DNA of 64,000 nucleotides from Pegoplata infirma (lineage: Eukaryota; Arthropoda; Insecta; Diptera; Anthomyiidae), in contig OY992537.1 of NCBI GenBank assembly GCA_963921195.1, positions 63,538,400 through 63,602,399 on the forward strand, written 5' to 3'. The notes below the pieces were generated by a model. The model saw nothing but the letters and a program-made list of their open reading frames with translations. It did no database searches and was not told the DNA's origin. Each line of letters begins with the position of its first letter. Position 1 is the first letter of the stretch. Position numbers and translations under genes: made by a program. Positions 36,172 through 48,800 of this stretch are shown piece after piece.

Positions 36172-36353
36172 ATTATCAAACAACAGCTACTAACCAAATA
36201 AAGAAGGACATACATACATCCATACAACTAGAAACGAGTAGAAGGACAACAAAACTACCGAGAAAAAAAGTCTCAGTAAAAGTGAATCAATTTACTTTGG
36301 TCAAAAAACAAAAAAGTAGTTAAAAAGCAACAGAAACAGCAACAGTAACAACT
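36172..36353 (+). other. 5' UTR exon segment of the MKRN2OS-like gene
   Basis: TTTTATTGCAG ends at 36171 and looks like a 3' splice site with an upstream TTAAC/CTTAC branch-like sequence. After it come about 180 bases of CA/GA-rich, higher-complexity sequence typical of fly 5' UTRs, up to ATG at 36354. If the acceptor is real, the promoter lies further upstream. The alternative is that transcription starts locally near 36.05-36.2 kb and the AG is chance. Confidence 0.5.
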
Positions 36354-36880
36354 ATGATGGCAACAAGAAGCATGAATACAATTCCAGCATCAACAACAAA
36401 AGTTTCATCATCAGGAACAACAACAATAAAAACAACGACCACAATTACCTCAGATCCGGGCATTTTATGCTTTCATCATTGTAATGTAAAAGTTTTCTGT
36501 TTTACATTACCACACACTTGTCCACAATGTAAAACAGCATTGGCTACATATCCCAGTGGTAGTAACAGCACCAGCAGCAGCAAAAGCAGCAGGAGCAGAC
36601 GCAAAAATAAGAAGTTGACCATAAACAGCAAAAATGACCACACTCATGCCAATAATTCTAATAATGTTGACGATGTTGATGATAATGCTGCTCAGGACAA
36701 CAATGTGAACAATGATGACGATGATGAGGAGGATGATGAAGATGATTTAAATGAAAATAGTTTTGCTTGTCATATCATGGCCAGTCGTCTATTACCATTT
36801 CGTTTACCTTATCCCTTTGTAAGAGCCAATCAATATCCATGTGCGATTGTATTACGTCCCACTACAGGTGATTTTCTCAA
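36354..36880 (+). CDS. MKRN2OS: MKRN2OS-like coding exon 1
   Basis: Encodes residues 1-175 and two bases of codon 176. The exon ends CTCAA before a consensus GTAAGT donor at 36881. The open frame runs only to a TAA made by the donor itself (36882-36884), which supports splicing here. It contains the Cys/His-rich knuckle with a CPQC pair, a serine/arginine/lysine-rich stretch, a long Asp/Glu/Asn run (about residues 95-135) and the start of the conserved domain (FRLPYPFVRANQYPCAIVLR, then PTTGDFL). Confidence 0.88.
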
Positions 36881-39800
36881 GTAAGTGATACAATACAAAA
36901 TCTAAAAAATTTTGTTTTTAAAAACTCTGAGTGGTTTGTATGACAAAATGGTTTTGTAAATTTATTGACAAAGGGAAGGTATGGTCAGTAAAGCAGAAAT
37001 CAATTTGTATGTTTTTCCAAAGAAGGATTAACAGGTTTTAATTCTGGTTTGAAAGAAAGTGTTAAATTTTTAATATGAAGAGAAATTGGGGACAATTTTA
37101 GTACTTTTTCCAAAAATAGAGACCAAAAAGAATGAAAAACGTGCCGTACTTAAATTGTTTTTATCCAAACGGACATTATCATCATAACGGAAATGCGGAT
37201 TATGACCGACTACTTAACGGTCAGAATCCTTATATTATTTGTGGGTACTATGATCATTTACAAAACGATCATAATGCTAATGGGGATTACGTCCGTTTCC
37301 TGTTGGGATTACGACCGAAATTTGTTCGGTCATAACCCCCATTTACATTATGGGTACTTAATCCAAAGAAACCAACTAGTATATGTGACATAATCCCTCA
37401 AAAGGAGATGATGGCCATTTTTTACGTGGTCATTATCCCTATAAATCTGGGAACAATGTCCATTTTTTATTAGGATTATGTCCAAATTATTTTCGGTCAT
37501 AGTCCCCACTACCTTTATGGGGAATATGACCGAATTAATTTTGGTCAAAATCCCAATAACGGAAATGGGCGTTATGTTCGAGGGTATTATGTCATTTCTA
37601 GAGCCTACGGTCAGGACCGGTTACCCGGGTAGACCGGTTTTCAAGACCGGTCGACCGGTCTACCCGGGTAGACCGGTCTACCCGGTCTTTCGGTGTTTCG
37701 GTCTACCCGGGTAGACCGGTCTACCCGGGTAGACCGATCTTTTTATTAATATTTTTTTTTTTTCAAAAATTTCTCATTTCGACCATTTTTAAGAACAAAT
37801 AAAGAGTCAAACTGAAATATTATGTAGAGAAAGTGAGTTTTTTACAAAACTTAAGATCAATTTGGTGTTTTTTTTCATTAAAAATGTAAAATGCTGATAT
37901 CTCAAAAACTAAGCAAGATAGAGCAAAACGGATAAAGACCGAAAAAGACACATTTTTGTGGTTGCTTTAAATGACTCCATATGGAAAAGAGATACTCTAG
38001 ACATAATTGCCGATCTACCCACAGCTTTTTGTGCCGGTCGTAGAAGAAAAATTTTGAGAAATCGGCTGTTATACTCGTAAAGTCTTGTGTTTTCCATGTA
38101 TTTACATGAAATTGCGACGGTCTTTTTCGGTCTTTAGAACGGCACTTTTTTGTGGTTGCCTCAAATGACTCCATATGGAATAGGGATACTCCAGACATAA
38201 TTGCCGATCTACCCACAGCTTTTTGTGCCGGTCGTAAAACAAAAATTTTGAGAAATCGGCATTTAATCTCGTAAAGTCTTGTGTTTTCCATGTATTTACA
38301 TGAAATTGGGACGGTCTTTTTCGGTCTTTAGGACGGCACTTTTTTGTGGTTGCTTCAAATGACTCCATATGGAATAGGGATAATCTAGACATAATTGCCG
38401 ATCTACCCACAGCTTTTTGTGCCAGTCGTAGAACAAAAATTTTGAGAAATCGGCTGTTAAACTCGTAAAGTCTTGTGTTTTCCATGTATTTACATGAAAT
38501 TGGGACGGTCTTTTTCGGTCTTTAGGACGGCACTTTTTTGTGGTTGCTTCAAATTACTCCATATGGAATAGGGATACTCTAGACATAATTTTCGATCTAT
38601 TTACAGCTTTTTGTCCCGGTCGTAGAACAAAAATTTTGAGAAATGGGCTGTTAAACGCGTAAAGTCTTCTTTTTTCCATGTATTTACATGAAATTGGGAC
38701 GGTCTTTTCCGGTCTTTAGGACGGCACTTTTTTGTGGTTGCTTCAAATGATTCCATATGGAACAGGGATACTCTAGACATAATTGTCGATCTATTTACAG
38801 CTTTTTGTCCCGGTCGTAGAACAAAAATTTTGAGAAATCGGCATTTAAACTCATAAAAAAATGGGTTTTGTGGTCCTAAAAAAATTTAAAATCAAATAAC
38901 TCAAAAACTTTTGATCTCAGGGCTTTCGGATATTCAGTGGTCAAGTTCTTCAAGTAAAGAGCAACAAAAATGCCATTGGACTTTTTATCGTGTGGGCAAT
39001 ACTTACCAAGATATTGGCTTTTTAAAATTTTCCGGAATGCAAATTTTTAATTCAAAATTTCGGGCCTATTGAGTCCACACATGGATAGAGGAAGGCTGTT
39101 CCATATTTTTCCTTTTTGTTTTTCTGTTGAAAATTTCATCCGTTTTGCTCTATCTTGCTTAGTTTTTGAGATATCAGCATTTTTCATTTTTAATGAAAAA
39201 AAAAATTGAGAAATTTTCTAATTTTTGGTTAAGATAACACTAAACTAATTTAATATTTCATTTTCGTCCCTTGATTGATTGTAAAAGTTGTTCTTAATAA
39301 AAGTTCAATATAAAAAAAAATTGAAAACCGGTCTACCCGGGTAGACCGGTCGACCGACAGTCCGGTTAACCGGGTAGACCGGGTTACCCGGGTAGACCGG
39401 TCTACCCGGGTAGACCGATGAACAAAAAGACCGGTCTACCCGGGTAGACCGGTCAGACCGGGTACCCGGTCTTAAACCCGGTCTACCCGGGTAGCCCGGG
39501 TAGACCGAAACCCGGGTAATGGGGGGCTCTAGTCATTTCACCTAAATTTTACCTTATCACCACTATCCATCTATATCTCTTGGGGCTACCTTCCCTATTA
39601 ACTTCATTTTGTATCTTGCCTTCGTCGTTGTAACTCATCTAAATTCTATTGTTTTATTTATTTTCTTGTTTTTTTTTTTGTTGTTTTCATTTTCAGTGAT
39701 TACAATAACACCACGGATTTGCATATTGCTGTGACAACTTCTACCGGCTGTGTAGTTGAATTTGATCGACATGGCTTACGACGACATCGTACAGACAATA

Positions 39801-42800
39801 TGTCAGAATGGTGGCAATGTTTATTGGTTGGTGATGTACCAGAGCCATGGTATGATTATTGGGATCAAGTGTTATTTGAGGTAAGATAGTGAATTTAATT
39901 CAATTTCAAAATACAATTTTTAAATTATCTTTAAAACAATGAGAGATATGAAAAAAAACGAGTGAGAGTGTTAAATTCAAGAAGCCAAATCTTTTACACC
40001 CTCTAAAATGTAAAAAAATAAAAAAAATCAAGGTCGTTTTTTGTAAAGAGTGGGAGAGTAACGGTTGGTGCTCAATTACGTGTAAAAAAATCTAGCACAA
40101 AACTAAAAAAAAAAAGCCTTGAGGGTTTTGTTATGGAAAATGTCAACATTGATTGCTTTTGGTTTTATCCCATTCCGATTTTGGTTGTTGCACTGTGTTA
40201 TTTAAAGTGTCATTACACTTGCTATTTTTTGCATTTTTATAATTTTGTGAACAGCGAAAATTTGTTTTCATAGGAAAACTGAACACGAATACCAAAAAAT
40301 TTTTCAAATCGGTCGAACGGTTTTCCAGATATTCGGAATTTTGCAAAAAATGGCGATTTTTTCCTACGGCCTAGAAAGAAAAATGCCTGCGAATTTTGTA
40401 CTTTTGCCCAAAACATTAAATCATTATAATGTTTTGCGGATGATTTGGGTGTACTTCCCAAAGCAAAGTTTTTTTAGAAAAAATAATGTTACACTCAAAA
40501 AATTATGTTAGTAAAATCAACTGAAAATGTCAGTTAAAATAACTACTTTGTAAGTTGTTTTGGGGTCAACTACTTTTTCAGTTAAATCAACTAACAATGT
40601 CAGTTATTTTAACTGACTAAAAAATAACTGACTTATGTAGTAAAATCTACTTACATTTGTAGTCAAAACAACTAACATGTAGTAAAAATAAAAAATCAAT
40701 ATATAATTTTTTTTTTCAAAAAATTTTTCAGAAAAAAATTGAAGACCAAATTTGTTTTTAAAAAAGTTGTGAAAAATAAAAAAAACGAAAATTTATTTTT
40801 TTGGAAAAAAAACTTTGAAAATTTTTCAGAGATAAAAAAAAATTAACTACTTTAAATAACTGTTACTACATAACAGTACTTTTTGTTAGTTATTCAAAAA
40901 AACTATTTAAAATAACTAACAGAAATAGTTCTTTGATATTTTTCATACAAAAATAACTGACTTTTTAGTTGAAAACAACTAACTACTGTAAAATATACAA
41001 ACAACTAACATGTAGTAACTTACATAATTTTCTGAGTGTATATTACTTTGCTATTCCATGCAAAACGAATTGAAATATCAGTCGAGGAACCCATTAAAAA
41101 ACCAAAAGTGCTGTTTATTTCGTAAGTGAGTGCAAAAATAAGTGCAAAAAAGTGTTTTTACATTTTGGAGAGTATGTACACTTGTTTTATGTACATTTGA
41201 TAAACAAATGGAAAATTTTTATGCGAAAAGCTTAGACTTGGTGAAAAAGTAGTTTTGGTAAAAAAAATATTGTTTTTCACGAAAAACAAAATTATGTTAA
41301 AAAAAATTTAATGAACCCAAAATTGTTGTTGCAAAAAAAAATTTATGAAAAAAAGTTTTTGATGAATTTTTTGATGAAAAGAAAAATTTTTTGATGTAAA
41401 AAAAAATTGATGAAAAAAAATATGAAAAAAAAAAAATTTTTGGTGAGAAAAAAATATGATAAAAAAAAAAATTATGAAAAAAAAATTTTGATGAAAAAAA
41501 AATATGATAAAAAAAAATTTATAAAAAAAAAATTTTGATGAAAAAATTATGAAAAAAAAAATTTATGAAAAAAAAAATTTATGAAAAAAAAAATTTATGA
41601 AAAAAAATTTGATAAAAAACAAAAAAATTTATAAAAAAAAAAATTTTGATGAAAAAAAAAAAATTAATGAAAAAAAAAAATTAATGAAAAAAAGCTTTTG
41701 ATAAAAAAAAATTGGATGAAAAAAAATTTTGATGAAAAAAATTGATAAAAAAAAATTTGATGAAAAAAAAAATTGATAAAAAAAAAAATTTGATAAAAAA
41801 CAAGTAAGAGTGTTACATACAAATGTTACATTTGTTGAGTAAAAATTAAAAAAAAATCGTAGAAATATCGTATTCTTCAGGGGTCGTTTTAGTTCTTCAA
41901 GGGGGGAACTTTTTTCCCCCTGGTCCGATTTTGCCCATCTCCGAACTTAACCTTACCAGTAACATTCGAGATATACTTTCCCAATTTCAGGGGTCTAGCT
42001 CTTTTGGTTTGGACTGCATCGTTATTTCTACAGACGCACAGTGATTCGTTCCCATATATCGAGTGGGCAAAAATAGAATATTGGTCGCAGATTTCTGAAA
42101 TTTGGTACACAAGCATTTAATTATCTAATCAAGAAAAAAACTAATTTTTGGAAAAATCGGAGCAAGGACACGCCTACCCCCCATATATCCTGAAATTTAA
42201 ATATGTGATTAAAACTACAAAAATGGTCACAAAATTCCCAAACTTTGTCAATGTTACCAATTTTGATATAGTATTTTATGTGTAAATTTTTTTCTAGATT
42301 GAATCAAGGACTCGTGTGGCTGCAATATATCCTTTTTCTTAAAAAAATTGTAAATCGCCCAAAAATTACTCGATACCCTTGAAATTTTTTGTAAAAATTT
42401 GAATAAGTGATGTCAATGTGTGTACCAAATTTCGCTGAAATCGGTTTTGTAAAACAAAAGTTATTTATATATCCTTTTTAAAAACTGCAATAAAGTGTTA
42501 ATATAGTTTAATAACAAAAATAAAATAGAAAGAGTTGTCAACGATTTTCCAAATTTGGTACGCAAGCACAAAATTAATTAATAGAAAAAAAATAAAAATT
42601 TTGAGCAAATCGGTCGAAGGACATTTGTACCTGTCGTATATCCTGAAATTTAAAAGTGGAGTTTTAGCCACAAAACTTGATATAAAATTACTTAACTTAG
42701 TTATTGTCTTAGAAATTTAGATAACCATCGACGTACAACATTCGTATTTTAATCTGAGCAAGGACTCGCGTGGCTGGCATATATCCTTTTTCTTGAAATC

Positions 42801-45800
42801 GCTGTAACTATTTTAAAAATCTTTCAATTGCCATCAAATTTTTAATATAGATTAGATCAAATAATATTAATAAGTGTACCAAATTTCGTTGAGTTGCTTG
42901 CGGTAACAAAAAAGCTGTTAATATATCCTTTTTTTAAATATAGTCAAAAATATAAAAATACATAATAACTGCAAAAACAAAACATTCGCAACACTTATTT
43001 CCAGTTGTATTACGAAAATAAATTTATTCAAGATAAGTTTTAAGTAAAGTCGTTTAATACTTGCTTTATTTCTAAGGCTCGTATTCATAATACTTATAAC
43101 AGACTTATATTAGGTTTATTTGACAATTGTTCCTGCAATATCTGTCAAATAAACCTACTTTAAATATATTTTAGGTTTTATGAATAACCACATAAGTATA
43201 TACCCCGTTAATAACAAAAAACTAAAAAAAAATTTTTTTTGGATACTTGAATTTTTTTTTTTTTTCGTTTTTTTTAAACTTACAAGGGAAGTATCTCAAC
43301 CCTTATGAACCGATTTGCCTGAAACTTAAAATATATACCAAAGAGACAATTCTAAGATTGGGGTGTCTCGGCTTATCGGCCATTTCGGGGACTTAGGGGT
43401 TCAAAACATGGGTCAAAAAATGGCGAAAAAATCGTTTTTTGGATTTTTCAGCCATTTCTTTTTAAGAAACTACATGATGTTTTCATATGAGAAGAAAGGG
43501 TTTTTTAATGCCTATCCAATGGTGGCATAACCTTGTAAAAATTCGGCTTCTTTAAATATTTTTTTCAGGAAAATGTGTAAATTTTGTGAGGTACTTATGT
43601 GAAGACATAGACCTACGATATCCATATGGATAAGAAATAATCTTTATTAAATTTAAGTCGACCCGTATTTTTGCACTAGATGATATTCCAGTTAGTTCGG
43701 AAGTTATCAAAATTTTCCCGAATGTCCACATGGTTTCATAAGGGGACAACGAAATTTTTAAACACCGATATGGCCGATAAGCCGTGACACCCCAACCTTA
43801 AAATCGTCTCTTTGATATATATTTTAAGTTTCAGGCAAATCGGTTCATAAGGGTTGAGATACTTCCCTTGTTAGTTATTTTTATTATTTGATCGTATAGA
43901 AAACAGTCCAGGATGTTAAAAAAATCAATAAAAAATAATTTTTAAGTACGAACTTTTTTTATGGCCCTTACCACAAGAAAACAAAAAGTCTATTTTAACA
44001 AAAGTTTTATTTTAAATTTCAAATTTTCAATACATTTTTTGAAAGGCGATTTTAAAAACAAAAACAATTTGTATGGAAATAAAATTAAAAGCTGGTTTTA
44101 AATATATTTTATTTTTCTATGGTAAAGCTGTATGTATCTCAAAAAAAAAATTGGTTTTGATTTGGGATACCAACGAAACTCACATACTGCTTTTAAAGCA
44201 AAATGGCCCACTGTATACTTATTTTATCGAATTATTTACAATAAATTTATGGTATACAATACAATAAAACCCTTTATATAAAAAACACGAAAATGTTGAT
44301 GTATTTTTAAATTTATTTACAGTACATAAAATAAATAAAAAAATAATCCAATTTTAGATTTTTTTAAAAAATTTTTTTTTTCAACTTAAAAAAAAAAAAC
44401 TTATACGGTATTTACACCAACGAAAACAACGTGTTTTTGAATATTTTTTTGGTTTTTGGCAAAAACTACATAAATTTTCCACACAATTTAAAAACTGCGT
44501 TGCCAACTAAAACTGGTCAAAAACTAGAATTTAGGTTCTGGTCAATGCTACTATTAATTCAGTGTGAATGTTTTTTTCAATTTTCTTTTGGTAAAAACGA
44601 ATGTCAAAATAAAAATATTTGTTTTTTTGTGAAATTAATATTCAAATCTTTTAAAAAAGTAAATAAATGTGTAATTTAATTTTTTTAATAACGTGTGGTT
44701 ATTATAATTTTGTGATTTTTAGTGAATTTAGAAAATAATTAATTTGATTTGACAAACAAAAACTCTTTTTATTCGGTGTAAACAGTTTGGTTTTCCAAAA
44801 TGCTTTTTTGCCAAAAACAGGTTAGTTTTTGTTTGGTCTAAACATAGTATTAGTTATTTTTATTTTTTGATCTTATAAAACATAGTTAAAGCTACAAAAA
44901 AAATAAAAAACAAAAAAATTTTATTCACGAACTTTTTTATGAGGGCCATTAAAATTTGGTGATTTTGGGGATTTTAGTAAAAGTCATAGATAACTTTTAA
45001 AGCAAAACGGCCCACGTACTGCATAATTTTTTTCTGATTTTTTATTATATTTTTACAGAATACTATATAATATATCAATGTGTAAAGAAACAAGTGAGAG
45101 TGTTAAATTCGGCTGTGCCGAATCTTTTATACCCTCCAAAATGTAAAAAAAAATAAAAAAAAAAAATTTGTCAGGGGCGTTCCTTTTTTGTGGGGGGGGG
45201 GGGGGGGTTGATGGGGTCAGTGGGGGACGTTGAAAGCACCTTTCCATCGCGATAAATATACAAAATGTTTCATTTATTTAACAAAAATACAAAAAACCAT
45301 GTAAAAAAGTGTATTTTTTTAGAGGTTGGTTTAGTTCTTCAAGGGGGAACTTTTTTCCCCCTGATCTGATTTGGCCAATTTCCGAACTTAAACTGCCTAG
45401 GAACATAAGACATATTCGTGCCAAATTTCGGGAGTCTAGCTCTTTTATTTTGGACTGCATCGTGTTAACTACAGACGGACGGACGGACGGACGGACAGAC
45501 GGACGGACGGAAGGACGGACGGACATCGCTAGAATGTCTTAGAATCGATCACTGATCAATAATATATATACTTTATGGGGTCCCCGACCGATATTTCGAT
45601 GCGTTACACACGGAATGACAAAGTGAGTATACCCCCATACTGTAGTTGGAGGGTATAAAAATACTTAATATTCGATTTTTTTTTAAATATTTTTTCCATT
45701 AATAATATAGCTTTTGAAAAAAATTAAATAAAGACACAAAAAAAACCTAACTTTTTTCCAATTTCAGACAAAAACTTAGTTATTTTTATTGTTTTGCCTT

Positions 45801-48800
45801 ATAAACTATTGTCCAAGCTATCGAAAAAGCGAAAAAAATAATTTTTTGACTCACGAACTTTTTTTATTCATTCCATCAAAATTTGTCAATTTTTTGGGAT
45901 TCGGTAGAAAAAATATAGATTTCAGAGCAATACAAAAATGTTTTTTAAGATTAATTCTAAAAACTTGCAAATACAACTTTTAGCAAATATATTTAAGTAA
46001 CTTTTGCAAAAAAAAGTTTGTTGATTTCTTTAAAATTAGATTTTTCATAATTTTTTTAGTAAACCTATAAAAATCAATATTTAGGTTTTAACAAAATAGC
46101 GTTAAATTTCCGTACTTTAGCGCCTCTTGTGGCAACATATGACTTCTTAAAAATAAGAAAAGCACTTATTTCTTTTAGTTTACTATCAAACTGTAAAAAT
46201 CCAAAAAATCATCAACATTGAAGACATACTTTTTTTTTTTGATTTTTGCCAATGAAACGAATCACTGTGAGACTGACGGACGAACGGACATCGCTAGAAT
46301 GTCTTAGATTCTATCATGGATCAACATTATATATACTTTGTGGGGTCCCCGACCGATATTTCGATGTGTTACACACGGAATGACAAAGTGAGTATACCCC
46401 CATACTGCGGTTGGTGGGTATAAAAATGATAAAAAAAATTTGATGAAAAAAAATATAAAAAAAAAATTGATGCAAAAAAAAAAAAATTATAAAAAAAATG
46501 ATGAAAAAAAATTTGATGCAAAAAAAATTGATGAAAAAAAATTTGACGAAAAAGGAAATTGATGGAAAAAAAATTAATGAACAAAAATTGATGAAAAAAG
46601 AAAATTGATAAAAAAATTTTTTTTTTTTGATGAAAAATAATTATATTACTTTTTTTGGTGAAAAACGGTTTTATTCACCACGAGGTGAATTATTATCTAT
46701 GTTACGAACCCAAGTTATTAAAATTTTTGGATGATGAAAATAGTAATTCTTGTTTTCTTTTCGTTAATTGTTAGCTTATATACATAAGCTAACTAAAACA
46801 TAACTAAATTAAGGAAAAAATAATAACTAAATTAAGGAAAGAATGAGAAATTTTCTTAACTAGTATGAGGAAAAAAGTTTAGTTCATTTACTTATAAGTA
46901 GTTCATAGTTTTCTTTAAATGGAATTTTTAAATATTAGGAAAAAAAATCTTACTGCCAAAGAAATTTTCCACAAATCTAAGAAACGTATCTTTATTTTTA
47001 AGACATATTTCTTATAAAACAATTTAGTTCAAGTTTAGCTAAAATTTACTAAAAAAAAACATCATCGTATTTCTCCTCTTTGAATTGGGGAAGTGTATTT
47101 CTTAGAATTTAGTTAATAACTTCTGAGAATTTAGTAAATAACTTCTTAGAATTTAGTTAAAAATTCAAAATGGCGATATCTCGAAAACTAAGCGAGATAG
47201 AGCGAAACGGACGAAATTTTCAAAAGAAAGACTGTAAAGACTGTAAAGAAAAGTATGGAATAGCCTAGCTCTGCATATCTGTCGGGGTCTCAAGACCCTA
47301 AATTTAGATCAAAAATTTTAAATTCCCGAGATTTTATATATGCACATATCTCGGTAAATACTGCCACCACAAGAAAAAGTCCAGCGGCATTTTTGTAGCT
47401 CTTGACTCGTAGAACATTTCCGAAAAATACCCAAAATTCCTCCGATTAATAGTTTTTGAGATATCCAGTTTTTAAGATTCTCAAGACCCTATCAGACCCC
47501 TTATTACCGTATCTCAAAATCTAAGCAAGTTAGAGCGAAACGGACACAAATTTTAGGTCAAAATCTATGAGGACCCTTAAATGACCGGGGTCTTGAGTTA
47601 ACAAGGGGCTGGACCCATGGGGTCCGAACCCATGGGTCCAGGGTCTAGACCCAATCCAGTTTTAAAATGTGAGTGAACTAAAGTGTAATATAATTTTTCC
47701 CATTTTCATGTTAAAATTGGCTTAAAATTAATTAACTTTGTTTTCCTTATTTTTGGGAAAATTATGAACTAAAACCAAAAAAAAATCTTTGGAGCCAAAT
47801 CATTCCCTCTTTTTCTTAAAATTAAGTTAATTTTCCCAGATTTTAGTTCACTTTTTTTTTTGAGTGTAGTCAAACTGAGGTGGCGTCCTGCAACTTTTTT
47901 TACAATAAGACACCAGCCTAAAAACATTATCATGTTAAAATTAGCACACTAATTTGGAATTTCTTACTAAAAAAAACGATTTGTTTTTCTTATGCGTGTT
48001 AATTCCACGTAATGTAATGAGCTGATTTTATAACAATGGTTGTACGTTGGTGGTTGCAAATATGATTCTCTTTAACATGGTTGTTATTTCGAGTAGATCG
48101 GATGTATACAACGCAAGAAATGGGGAGAATAGTAAAACAACCTTCAAAAAACGCTAAAAAAAAACATCAGCACAAACTCATTATACCCTGTACCACAGAG
48201 GAAATTTTAGTTAGCGATTTCTTGAAAACCATTTAATTAAAAAAATGTTTCAAGGTATGTACGTGTTCAGCGCATGAAAATAAATATGATTTGTCGCAAG
48301 ACATATTTCACTTTTACTTTAACTTCATTTTTCTTTTCTAAATTTTCCAAAATTTAATCGCCGAGCATAGCAGGTTAAATTAATCCGATTGGCCTTAAAT
48401 TTGTGCCACATTAGTTTTAGGACTAGGAGAATAAAAATTTAACAGACATTCAAAATCGGAAGAAAAACTTTTTTTCCATTCACTTGGCAGTATGGTTGCC
48501 AGAAATTTATTTTCAAAAAGCGGGACAAACACAAAAAGAATACAAAAATGGCGGGATTTCAAAAATTTTGGCGGGACAAAAGTACTGCATAATATCGTTC
48601 ATTTTATTTTTTCCACAATATATTGTCGGTGCGCCAACAAAAACCGCTATGTGTTTTTAAAATTTTTTGAAGAGGCCTACAAATCAGCTTTCGCGGTGCT
48701 GTAACACAATATTTATTTCATTAACATTTAAATAATATTGCATACTTTCTATTTACATTAATTTGAATTTTAAAAAACAGCGCAAAAGTACCAAATTTAG

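Larger units (their letters stand above)
41800..46425 (+). mobile_element. Long mini-me-like element inside the simple-repeat tract
   Basis: Starts ACAAGTAAGAGTGTTAC and ends CATACTGCGGTTGGTGGGTA, TAAAAA. Inside are repeated blocks with GGACTCG(T/C)GTGGCTG-CATATATCCTTTTTCTT (near 42308 and 42762). The tail has GGACATCGCTAGAATGTCTT, TATATACTTTGTGGGGTC and GGAATGACAAAGTGAGTATA. It is enlarged by at least two insertions. Confidence 0.6.

Noticed and set aside
37902..38485. Two ~128-codon minus-strand frames with repeated MENTRLYE
   Set aside because: They are the 194-bp tandem unit read in successive frames; the period is not a multiple of three and there is no domain.
43075..43195. Small inverted repeat GGTTTATTTGACA / TGTCAAATAAACC as a MITE
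   Set aside because: Ends (TATTCATAA / TTATGAATA) are plausible but no target duplication or second copy was seen, so it was left out of the feature list.
45278..45542. Frame encoding repeated RPSV/GRTD
   Set aside because: Product of the GACG tetranucleotide tract, not a protein.
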